A stretch of 64,000 bases of DNA from the NCBI RefSeq assembly GCF_003259435.1, contig NZ_QLMA01000001.1:1178001-1242000 (forward strand). The letters run 5' to 3'. This document shows, in pieces, positions 18,900 to 27,500 of the stretch; positions within the stretch are counted from its first letter, which is position 1; every line of letters begins with the position of its first letter. The DNA is from Chitinophaga dinghuensis (lineage in GTDB: Bacteria > Bacteroidota > Bacteroidia > Chitinophagales > Chitinophagaceae). The position numbers and the translations under genes are program-made. Under the pieces are notes generated by a model, which made no database searches, was not told where the DNA came from, and worked only from the letters and a program-made list of their open reading frames with translations.

Positions 18900-19403
18900 A
18901 TGGAAGAACGATTTAAATACGCTATATGTATACTTCTTTTTTCTATGATTTTTTCAAACTGCAAAGTGAAGGATAATCATCAATTGAAATATAGACCGAA
19001 TAATTATCTTGATAATTATAGAGATTCATTTGGAAGTGATTATTTCAGTAGAAGTATACAAATGCGGGTATATGTTGATAGTATTGATAATTTAGATCCA
19101 TCAAGTATACCCTACTTTGTATTTGATGAGTGTTTCGATTTGCAGCCAGTTTATTGGAAGAGCCTTCATACACCAATGTCGTTAAGATTGTATGTCATTG
19201 AACGAGTGAAGTCTAGATTTCAAATTGAAAAGCTGATGACAACATTGCAAAATGTTGAAAAGTTCGACTCATGCAAATCAGATTATAAAATACCGTTTAA
19301 AAATAAATCCTTCTTTGACCTATTGAAGATTGATTTAGAACGACGAACTTCAAACAGAAAGATAGCTGCTGCGGAAGATGGCAATGATTTGCCTTCAAAA
19401 TAA
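18900..19403 (+). CDS. Hypothetical lipoprotein
   Basis: The protein has 167 residues with a signal peptide ending in a lipobox-like MIFSNC. The mature part contains a cysteine in the FDECFDLQ stretch and another near the C-terminus. It is AT-rich. It ends 5 bp before the next gene and is probably co-transcribed with it. The pairing of an exported lipoprotein with a cytoplasmic partner is typical of toxin-immunity neighbourhoods, but no function can be assigned. Confidence 0.6.
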   Translation: MEERFKYAICILLFSMIFSNCKVKDNHQLKYRPNNYLDNYRDSFGSDYFSRSIQMRVYVDSIDNLDPSSIPYFVFDECFDLQPVYWKSLHTPMSLRLYVIERVKSRFQIEKLMTTLQNVEKFDSCKSDYKIPFKNKSFFDLLKIDLERRTSNRKIAAAEDGNDLPSK

Positions 19404-19408
19404 TAGTT

Positions 19409-19777
19409 ATGTTGAGCTTAATAATTGAGGATTGTGTTAATCTTGATGACTTACTAGTCAGTTTGTCGCATTATTTTAAAGAAACCGTATCAATAGCTTA
19501 TCTTGATATAGATAGTGAATTGAGTGAGGATATTGATGTCGTGCTTGAATGTGTTCCTATGAAAGGTGATGTATGTTGGGAGGTATGTATTTATTCACAT
19601 TTGAAGTTGGATATAAAAGAGCTATCTGTTTACTTGTGCCGTTATTTTAAAACTAGAATAATAATAGGTGATGATCAGATTAACCCCTTTACCTGGATTT
19701 TAATTACGGCAACAGGTAAAGAACAAAGTGTGGAACAGATACCCAATGACGAGGGATTGTTCTTATTTAAACGTTAG
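19409..19777 (+). CDS. Hypothetical small protein (immunity-like)
   Basis: The 122-residue protein alternates strands and helices and is acidic, with the core CRYFKTRIIIGDDQINPFTWILIT. This looks like a compact alpha/beta domain of the kind found in immunity proteins. It has no signal peptide. It is tightly coupled to the upstream lipoprotein gene. I do not recognise a named family. Confidence 0.58.
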   Translation: MLSLIIEDCVNLDDLLVSLSHYFKETVSIAYLDIDSELSEDIDVVLECVPMKGDVCWEVCIYSHLKLDIKELSVYLCRYFKTRIIIGDDQINPFTWILITATGKEQSVEQIPNDEGLFLFKR

Positions 19778-20143
19778 ATTTAATGCCATTGCAGACAATA
19801 CAACGGACTCAATGAACGTATCCCTTATTCTTTTCTAAGTTTATTATAGAAGCTTGCCAGCGACAGTTGATTAAGTAATTCCCTATTGAAGTAAAATGGA
19901 TCTAATAGTATCATGTTGATCACGATTTTGATGATGCATCACATAGTTGGTGCCGTTAGTCGATACGCTAGTGTATCTTTAGGTTATGCAAAATAGTAAT
20001 TATGAATGATGAGGAATTATTATTCTGAAAGTTGACTTCTGAGAGCTTTTTGTGTCATACTCAGGATTTTTAAAAAACCTAAGATAAATGTGTTCAGAAG
20101 CCCAATTAGATATATCCAAGTCTTTGAGGTAAAACAATTTATT
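19778..20143. other. AT-rich gene-free stretch
   Basis: No frame in these 366 bp carries a convincing gene; all frames are broken by stops every few codons. I see no tRNA-like fold, terminator or repeat. It may be decayed coding sequence within the accessory run. Confidence 0.5.
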
Positions 20144-20578
20144 ATGGATATTCATTCAATTTCAAAATATTTAGTAAGCCAAAATATTAAATTAAAGGGT
20201 TGTAGTGTTTCTGAAATGAAAAGATTGGAACGCTATTTTGAGTTGACCTTACCTTCTACGTATGTGGAATTTTTATATTATATGGGGAAGGGAGCTGGGA
20301 GTTATATGGAAGGATCATCAGTTTTTTTAGATGAGATTTATATCTTAAAACCAGATTTTGAGGAATTACTATTAGAACGAGGTCTCTCTTTGCCAGCTAA
20401 TGCATTTGTATTTTGGGCTCATCAAGGATATCAATTTGCTTTCTTTTGTACTGATGAAGGTGATAATCCCCCAGTGTATTTTTATTATGAAGGCAAAAAC
20501 GCTATTGAGCAGAAAGAAAATTATCTGACTGATTTCTTTACGGCTCAATTACCGATGTCTGGGTTTGATCTGATGTAA
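20144..20578 (+). CDS. SUKH/SMI1-KNR4 family protein
   Basis: From the ATG at 20144 the protein has 144 residues; the frame extends 18 codons upstream, but that part is not family-like. The segment VSEMKRLERYFELTLPSTYVEFLYYMGKGAG fits the SMI1/KNR4 (SUKH) helix pair. AFVFWAHQGYQFAFFCTDEGDNPPVYFYYEG fits the sheet region of the fold. SUKH proteins are common immunity proteins against polymorphic nuclease toxins. No toxin is adjacent, so it would be an orphan immunity gene. Confidence 0.8.
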   Translation: MDIHSISKYLVSQNIKLKGCSVSEMKRLERYFELTLPSTYVEFLYYMGKGAGSYMEGSSVFLDEIYILKPDFEELLLERGLSLPANAFVFWAHQGYQFAFFCTDEGDNPPVYFYYEGKNAIEQKENYLTDFFTAQLPMSGFDLM

Positions 20579-20601
20579 TGATCATATATCGCCACAACCC
20601 T

Positions 20602-21198
20602 ATGAAATACTTTATGCTTAAACTTTTATCCACCTTTCTACTCCTTGTTTTTTTATTTTCCTGTTCCGAACCGGGGGCTCGCGTGAATACGCCTACGTCA
20701 GCTGTGCTGTCGGCCAGAGATAATCGTATCACCTTTGAAACCATTAAAGATAATGTGCATATTCAGTGTGGAATCACGGGTATTGAGATCCCGGGTTCAG
20801 GGATCAGTCCTGTATATGTGGATGGGAGAGGGCCCGATAGCCTTGTGATGATTGATTATAACCAGGATGGGAATTTTATTCTATTGGTATTGATAAATGA
20901 TATTGATAGAACAGGAGCCTCTCATTTAATGGGTATTAAGCTGGGTGCTGGCATGGAAGAGCCCGTGGAATTTAAAACTTCTGGCGATTTCAGTGATACA
21001 TTGAATATTAAATCGCATTTGCTGATCGTTCAGGGTAATGAATACCTGTATGCATGTAACTCAGATACCATTAAATTCGGGAAAAGAATGATTAGTATAG
21101 ATAAATATAAATGGTCGCGACAAGAAGGCTATTTTACATTTTTGGGCAGCAAAGTATTCGATAGTCTACCTGCTAAGACGGAAGACTTCAAGTTCTGA
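20602..21198 (+). CDS. Hypothetical lipoprotein
   Basis: From the ATG at 20602 the protein has 198 residues, beginning MKYFMLKLLSTFLLLVFLFSC, a signal peptide with lipobox. The mature region is beta-rich with the pattern GIEIPGSGISPVYVDGRGP. The upstream in-frame ATG at 20578 overlaps the end of the SUKH gene and would place polar residues before the signal peptide, so it is disfavoured. Function is unknown. Confidence 0.62.
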   Translation: MKYFMLKLLSTFLLLVFLFSCSEPGARVNTPTSAVLSARDNRITFETIKDNVHIQCGITGIEIPGSGISPVYVDGRGPDSLVMIDYNQDGNFILLVLINDIDRTGASHLMGIKLGAGMEEPVEFKTSGDFSDTLNIKSHLLIVQGNEYLYACNSDTIKFGKRMISIDKYKWSRQEGYFTFLGSKVFDSLPAKTEDFKF

Positions 21199-21224
21199 AA
21201 ATCTCACTTCAAAAACTCGCAAAA

Positions 21225-21662
21225 ATGTCTCTGAAAGCTATTTTTATTAGCTTATTACTCTTGTTTACTTATGCTATTTCTATGGCATGTGATTGCGTAA
21301 TGATGGCTCCTGTGACTGCATATGTTCCCAAGTCTGATTATATCCTGGTGGTAAAAGCGCGGGATATACAAAGCACCGGCGATCCCGAAATAGACAACTA
21401 TTACCCGGGAGTGAACGCTCAAATTGAAGTTGTAGGTGTAATAAAAGGAAAATCAGCGCCTGGGGATTTGCTGGAATTTGCGCCACATAGCGTTTCTAAT
21501 TGTTCATTGAAGTTCAAGAAAGACCATACTTATCTGGTATTTGCTTATAAAGATGGAGACAACTTTGCAGTATATGATTGTTCCTGGTCTGGGGATATAA
21601 CTGATAAAAGAGTACGTAAAGATATTAAGGAATTATACAGATATATGAAGAGACATAAATAA
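21225..21662 (+). CDS. Secreted NTR/TIMP-like domain protein
   Basis: The protein has 145 residues with a signal peptide (MSLKAIFISLLLLFTYAISMA) cleaved just before CDC. The mature protein starts with a Cys-x-Cys, followed by an OB-fold-like sheet: DYILVVKARDI, VEVVGVIKGKSAPGD and CSLKFKKDHTYLVFAYKDG...YDCSW. The N-terminal cysteine pair and the later paired cysteines match bacterial relatives of the netrin/TIMP (NTR) module. The cellular role is unknown; these proteins are exported and may bind proteases or metals (inference). Confidence 0.68.
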   Translation: MSLKAIFISLLLLFTYAISMACDCVMMAPVTAYVPKSDYILVVKARDIQSTGDPEIDNYYPGVNAQIEVVGVIKGKSAPGDLLEFAPHSVSNCSLKFKKDHTYLVFAYKDGDNFAVYDCSWSGDITDKRVRKDIKELYRYMKRHK

Positions 21663-21720
21663 GTGAGACAAAATGATTAATTGCCTGTAATACATATATC
21701 ATATCACTCCAAATAATTAG

Positions 21721-22269
21721 ATGATGAACAAAGGTTCCAATCCCTCCGAAACCAATATGGAAGCAGTTATTCAGGAACTGGACGCTTTCATATTAGATTA
21801 TTCTTCACAGATGAGTAAATATCTGATCGATTTCGGTCGAAACGAGGAGTGGAGACTATTTATCGCGGAAAGATTACATAGATTAATCACCATCCCTAAA
21901 TATGAGATCGCTAAATGGAGTGATGTCGCAGATAATGACCTGAAATGCTGGCTGAGTATATTACAGTCTGAATTTGCGCCCAATGAAACCTATCTTGAAA
22001 CTGTCCGTAAACATCTTATCGACAGAACAGATGACAGTGAGACGGCCGGGATTAATCTTTTAATGAAGATGAATGATCCTCAATTGGGTCAAATCTTAAT
22101 CGATAAATTGAAGAAATTGCCATTTCAGTCGCAAAATTCGGATAGGTTATTATTCTATATCAATAAGCTTAGAGCGATGAAGTTTCATCTACCTGATGAG
22201 CTGAAAGAAAAAATTGATCTCTACAATAAAGCTGTTGATCACGACTGGCAGAAAATAGATTTTCCATAG
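21721..22269 (+). CDS. Hypothetical helical protein
   Basis: The 182-residue, all-alpha, acidic protein has no signal peptide. Helical repeats such as INLLMKMNDPQLGQILIDKLKKL could form a short HEAT-like solenoid. No family is recognised. It lies 21 bp upstream of the GNAT gene and may be co-transcribed with it. Confidence 0.58.
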   Translation: MMNKGSNPSETNMEAVIQELDAFILDYSSQMSKYLIDFGRNEEWRLFIAERLHRLITIPKYEIAKWSDVADNDLKCWLSILQSEFAPNETYLETVRKHLIDRTDDSETAGINLLMKMNDPQLGQILIDKLKKLPFQSQNSDRLLFYINKLRAMKFHLPDELKEKIDLYNKAVDHDWQKIDFP

Positions 22270-22290
22270 AGGATAAGTACCTTTGCCGAC

Positions 22291-22830
22291 ATGAGACATA
22301 TTGATGAAGTATACCCATTTCAAGTCCGTAAAGTGAGTCCCGTTGAACTCCCATTAGTACTGCAGCTGTTGAAAGAAGCTGCCACAGCTATTCATCAAAA
22401 GGGACTGGATCAATGGAATACCTGGTTGAACCCTGACCAGGAAAGTATTGCCTGGATTGAAGAAGGCATCGCCAATCAGGAATTTTACTTTGTAGAGAAT
22501 ATCTCCAATGAACTGATGGGTATGTATCGACTCTCATCAGCTGACGAACGCTATTGGGGACAACAATCCGCGAAAGCAGGCTATGTCCATTCTTTAGTAG
22601 TCAGAAAACAATTTGCAGGTGAAAACTTAGGTACAAAGATCCTGAACTATATAGGTGATTGCCTCGAGGAACAAGCTATCCTCTTACTGCGACTGGATTG
22701 TAACGCTGCCAACAAATGGCTTTGCCTCTACTATGAAAGCCAGGGATTTGCGCAGGTCGGTACAAAGCAGATGCCACATTCGCTCAATAATTTATATGAG
22801 AAAGTGTTGGGGAGATTGCCAGTTGTCTAA
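22291..22830 (+). CDS. GNAT-family N-acetyltransferase
   Basis: The protein has 179 residues with a GNAT fold. The N-terminal strand and helix FQVRKVSPVELPLVLQLLKEA come first. YVHSLVVRKQFAGENLGTKILNYI holds the acetyl-CoA-binding motif A, where a Q/R-x-x-G-x-G/A loop appears as RKQFAGENLG. A C-terminal ALYYESQGF-type segment is seen as WLCLYYESQGFAQVG. It probably acetylates an amine of a small molecule or protein; the substrate is unknown. Confidence 0.85.
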   Translation: MRHIDEVYPFQVRKVSPVELPLVLQLLKEAATAIHQKGLDQWNTWLNPDQESIAWIEEGIANQEFYFVENISNELMGMYRLSSADERYWGQQSAKAGYVHSLVVRKQFAGENLGTKILNYIGDCLEEQAILLLRLDCNAANKWLCLYYESQGFAQVGTKQMPHSLNNLYEKVLGRLPVV

Positions 22831-22852
22831 CTAAATTACCTATACTAAGACG

Positions 22853-23425
22853 CTATTCCTCCGGATTAAATATATATTCCAGATACTCATTTATAGCTGT
22901 TTCATTATTTAATCGAACAATGGAACAAGCATTCCAGTCCACCAGGATAAGCGGAAATTGCGTGCCTAATTGATAGAGTACGGGAAATATCGGTTTACAG
23001 ATTATTTCTTTCGGTGGATAGTAGTCTATCAGGAAAATATTTTTGACAACATCATCCAGCGATTCCACCACGATGGCATATTTGTCAAATCCATAAGCTG
23101 CTGCATGCTCCACTATCTCTACATAACTGCCATAGCCGGTTTTTACCGTACCAAATACTTGCGTGCATTGCGGCGTTAGTGCACTATTTAATGCGGCTGC
23201 ACTGATTTTTAATTCACTGATGTTGACAGGAGTTTGGTCTCTGATGATGATACTGGTGAATCCCATTACTCCTTCTTCTTGTGGAGGGAAGCCTTCCATC
23301 TGTTCTACCGTATTAGCATAATTTTGTTCAGGAATGATCTCAACTTGGTTAAGGTCATCTTCATGAAAATATATTTCGGGCGTCATACGCAATAGTGCTT
23401 TAATCTTAAGAAAAAATTGTTTCAA
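22853..23425 (-). CDS. Hypothetical protein in divergent pair
   Basis: The 190-residue protein starts at a TTG at 23425; an ATG at 23386 would give 177 residues. It is alpha/beta and acidic, with no clear signal peptide. The C-terminal part (FPLILVDWNACSIVRLNNETAINEYLEYIF) resembles the end of immunity-type proteins. It is the only minus-strand gene in this part of the accessory run and shares an inverted-repeat-containing intergenic region with the membrane-protein gene at 23.6 kb. Function is unknown. Confidence 0.55.
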   Translation of the reverse strand: MKQFFLKIKALLRMTPEIYFHEDDLNQVEIIPEQNYANTVEQMEGFPPQEEGVMGFTSIIIRDQTPVNISELKISAAALNSALTPQCTQVFGTVKTGYGSYVEIVEHAAAYGFDKYAIVVESLDDVVKNIFLIDYYPPKEIICKPIFPVLYQLGTQFPLILVDWNACSIVRLNNETAINEYLEYIFNPEE

Positions 23426-23495
23426 GAATATGCTAAGATAAGAGAAATGTAATATCGGATCCGTGCTAAATTATTGAAAAACCTCTTTTCAATTT

Positions 23496-23552
23496 GATCT
23501 GTTCATTATCTTGCTGATAGCGCGATTCAGTGTGAATGATAATGAACGGATC
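23496..23552. promoter_or_regulatory. Inverted repeat between divergent genes
   Basis: GATCTGTTCATTATC (23496-23510) and GATAATGAACGGATC (23538-23552) are inverted copies with one mismatch in 15, 27 bp apart. Further ATGAA motifs follow to 23575. It could be an operator for the divergent pair or a large stem-loop. No regulator gene is adjacent. Confidence 0.5.
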
Positions 23553-23628
23553 ATTCAAAAATGAACAGAAATGAATAAGGTTATTTTATGGTGTTCTCCT
23601 ACATTTGATGCTTAAAAATAACCAGATC

Positions 23629-24159
23629 ATGAAATCCTTTTACAGTAATGATTACCTCATTGAGGTAAATGAAAAACGATGTGCAGAGTATTTAGCTGCC
23701 AGTCAACAGTTCAGTAGTAAATTCACCGTTATGGTCGTGATTTACTCAGCGATGTCGGCTTCTCTATGGTCAATTTGTAGAGATGTATTAACAGCGGGAT
23801 TTAAGAACAACTTTATGTTGTGGACTTTTTTGCTTTTTGCCTTGTGTTATGGACTATCGATCCTATTTACATTTCTGCTTTTAATTCCTGATGAAAAGAT
23901 TGCTATTGAGGGGCCTGCTTATTATTCGAATGTGCTCAAAAAATTTCTTGAGAAAGCAGTGCCCAAACATCAAATTCCATTATCAACAGTTATCGACAAA
24001 GAGTTGTCCAGTTATTATTTGGCAGATATAGAAAGAGTCGCAGCAGAATTTCACTCACAAATGGAATGGAAACGGCTTTGCTATACACGTAGTTTCTTCT
24101 TCACTGCTATTGCTTTTGCACTTTATTTTATTTGCCTTGCCATTCGTTTTTTTATGTAA
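23629..24159 (+). CDS. Small integral membrane protein
   Basis: From the ATG at 23629 the protein has 176 residues; an earlier ATG at 23608 and a TTG at 23605 are in frame. Three or four hydrophobic segments are visible: KFTVMVVIYSAMSASLWSI, a long one around MLWTFLLFALCYGLSILFTF, and a C-terminal one, FFFTAIAFALYFICLAIRFF. Between the second and last lies a charged cytoplasmic or periplasmic loop of about 70 residues. No family is recognised. It might be a membrane effector, but nothing shows this directly. Confidence 0.62.
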   Translation: MKSFYSNDYLIEVNEKRCAEYLAASQQFSSKFTVMVVIYSAMSASLWSICRDVLTAGFKNNFMLWTFLLFALCYGLSILFTFLLLIPDEKIAIEGPAYYSNVLKKFLEKAVPKHQIPLSTVIDKELSSYYLADIERVAAEFHSQMEWKRLCYTRSFFFTAIAFALYFICLAIRFFM

Positions 24160-24237
24160 TAGCAGTTTGCTGCTTCAAACATTTATATTCCAGAATTTCA
24201 ACATTCATCCATTTTATTAACTATTAAATGAATATTT

Positions 24238-24462
24238 ATGTATCGCAAATTTGTTAAGTGGTATATTAAACGCCAACAACGTAAGGCTGCTGCACTTACA
24301 GATCCACATAATCCTTTAAGTAAAAACTGGATATTACAGCATCCCTCCTTAACCGAGGTACAGAAGCAATTTATGCTTAATCATCCTCCCATGATAGAGA
24401 ACGATTTGCTCGGCATTACCTATCCACTCTGGGAAGTCCCGGACAACTCCCCATACGCTTAG
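24238..24462 (+). CDS. Small hypothetical protein
   Basis: The 74-residue protein is basic at the N-terminus (MYRKFVKWYIKRQQRKAAAL) and contains DPHNPLSKNWILQHPSLTEVQKQFMLNHPPM, with two HP-containing helices. It follows the membrane-protein gene by 78 bp on the same strand. No family is recognised. Confidence 0.5.
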   Translation: MYRKFVKWYIKRQQRKAAALTDPHNPLSKNWILQHPSLTEVQKQFMLNHPPMIENDLLGITYPLWEVPDNSPYA

Positions 24463-24589
24463 TATTCACATCATACCCAGGCAGCGAAAACACGCTGCCT
24501 AATTTATTTTATGGACTTCCACATACTGCACGTATACTGTTCCCCGTTTTAGGAAATAAACCATATTTTTACAGTTTCTCACTGCTGTT

Positions 24590-27500
24590 ATGATCGGATC
24601 CATTTTAAGCAGGTTGGAAGCCTCCCGCAAAGAACTGCTGGACCTCGGCCTCAGAAATCCCCTGCTCAATTATAAGTTACCCACCGGCAAAGGCCTGCAC
24701 ATCGTGCAGGAACAATCTGCCGCTATTTACCACCTGCTGGTACGCGAAAATAAAGCCATGACTTTCGCCGGGAGAGCCGTTGGAGAGACAGCCAACCCTC
24801 AGGACCTCCCAGTCCCCACACCTTCTCCGGAAGCCCTGGAAAAAGGTTATACGGATACCAAATTGCAGACCAATGAAAATAATATCACCCTTCAGCATAA
24901 ACTACTGAATACCTACTACGCGGCACGTACCAGCCTGGAAGAACAAGGGGTAAACATCCTCTATATTTCCCTCGGTATGCTGCAATGGTTTGAAACGGCA
25001 TCCAGCGAGGAGCCACGACAAGCCCCTCTCATTCTCGTACCGGTTTCACTGGACCGCAGCAATGTAGGCGATCGGTTCCGACTAAAATATACCCTCGAGG
25101 AAGTAGGAGAAAATATCTCCCTGCAAGCTAAAATGAAAGCTGAATTCGGTATCCATATCCCGGAACTCCCGGATGCAGAGGATGTCGATATCAATGAATA
25201 TTTCAACAGCGTAGCTACCGCCATCCACGGCTTCTCCCGCTGGGAAGTTATCCCCGATGCCATCGAACTGGGCTTCTTCTCCTTCGGTAAGTTCATGATC
25301 TATAACGATCTGGATAGCGGCAACTGGCCCGCAGGACAAAAACCAGAAGATCATCCGGTGATCTCCAGCCTCTTCGGCGGCGGATTCCAGGAGAATTCCC
25401 CGGAAATCCCTGAAGATGCTTTTATCGATAAAGAAACCAATGCCGCAGAACTATTCCAGGTGGTAGATGCCGATAGCTCTCAGATCATGGCGATGCTCGC
25501 CGTGCAACAAGGCCGAAACCTCGTAATACAAGGACCTCCAGGCACCGGGAAATCTCAAACGATCACCAATATCATCGCGGATGCTATCGGCAGAGGAAAA
25601 AAAGTCCTCTTCGTGGCTGAAAAACTCGCGGCCCTGGAAGTCGTGAAACGCCGCCTGGATAATATCTACCTCGGCGAAGCATGCCTGGAACTACATAGCC
25701 ATAAAGCAAATAAGAAAGTCCTCCACCAGGAATTGCGCCGGGTCATGGAACTGGGAAAACCCAACGCAGCCAAACTGCAGGAAGAACTCACCATGCTGGA
25801 TCGCACCCGGGAAGAACTGAACGATTACTGCATCGCCATTAATACGCCCATTCAACATAGCGGACTTACCCCCCAGCAAATTATCGGTTATCTGCTGCAA
25901 CTCCGCAAGGATGCAGCAAATGTACCATTACCGCGTATAACCGTTCCCGATATTAATACCTGGAATGCTGTTCGGGCCAATCAGGCTGTAGCCCTCGCGG
26001 AACGCATGCAGGCTTGTCTGCGCATGATTGGAATGCCATCCACTGCGCCTTTCCGGGGGGCCAGATTAACCAGTTTGCTCCCCCATGAACAGGAGAAAGT
26101 GCAGGCACTGCTGGAAGAAACACGTACTGCCGTTCAACAGCTGGAACAACTATCCATCAACGTAGCAGAATGGCTACAGTTGCCCGTTCCACAACAAATG
26201 GCCGTTGCGGAAGTACTCGCGGATATCTGCGAAGTTATTGGTGCGCAGCCTGATATCCGTGGTATCAATGCTGCTCATCCTGCATGGACCAACCAGGGAC
26301 ATCTGATCCGGGAAATCCTGGAGGCAGGCCAGCAAGCAGCTACTTTACGCCAACAATATCAAAATATACTGATCCCGGAAGCATGGGAACAAGAGCTGTT
26401 ACAAGTGCGCCAGGATTTGCTGGCACATGGCAATAAGTGGTATAAATTCCTCATCGGCAGCTATCGCCGTAGTAAGCAACAACTGGCTGCGCTTTGCCTG
26501 CAAGGCCTTCCGGAAGATAATACCACCCGCCTTCAATATGTGGATGATATTATGTCCTGCCGCAGACAGGATGCTATATTGAAAGAAAATAATTCCCTGG
26601 TGGAATCCCTGTTCGGTACCCGATGGGAAAAGCTGCACTCCAACTGGGAGCTGCTGCATAAAGCCACCGATTACCTGACAGACGTTCATCTCCGTATCCA
26701 GCAAGGGGCCATTCCTGCTGCGGTAGTGGAGTGTTTACAGCGACAAGCAGATCCTGGTCGCGCGACACAGGAAAAAACTAATATCCGTCAGCAGATAGCT
26801 AACGTTACTGCTAAACTGCATTCCGTTCTGGATACGCTCCAAATGGATGAACAACAACGTCTTCCTGCACCTTCCCTGCGCCTGGATACTTTTGCAGGCC
26901 AGCAACAAACTTTACAGGAATGGCTGACAAAACTGCCGGCTATCACGCATACCATTGCCTGGAATAATATTGCCACCACCGCTCACCAGGATAACCTGGA
27001 ATGCCTGGTGACAACATCCCTGTCATGGCTGGATGCTGGTGCATGGCTGAAGACGGCATTGCTGAAAAGCTGGTACGAATACCTGATTGAAGAAGCGGTA
27101 AGATTACACCCTGAACTGCGGAAGTTCAATCGCTCCAGCCACGAAGAGTTGGTTCGTCAGTTCCAGCGACTGGATACGCTGAATTTACAGTATAACCGTG
27201 TCCGTGTGGCATTGCAACATTGGGAACAAATGCCTAAAACAGAGGCAGGCGGACAAATGAATATCCTGAAAATGGAGTTCAATAAAAAGGCTCGTCATAT
27301 GGCGGTTCGTAAATTGATGCAGGCGGCCGGTTGGGCTATACAGGCCATCAAGCCGGTATTCATGATGAGCCCTATGTCTATCGCGAATTTCCTGCCGCCG
27401 GAATCCCTGGAATTTGATCTGGTCATCTTTGATGAGGCCAGCCAGGTAAGACCTGTAGACGCCCTTGGCGCTATTATGCGCGGAAAACAATTGGTAGTAG

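Noticed and set aside
23629..24159. Membrane protein as a phage-defence effector
   Set aside because: It has hydrophobic segments only. No defence-family motif and no sensor or nucleotide cyclase gene is next to it, so the idea was not carried into the annotation.
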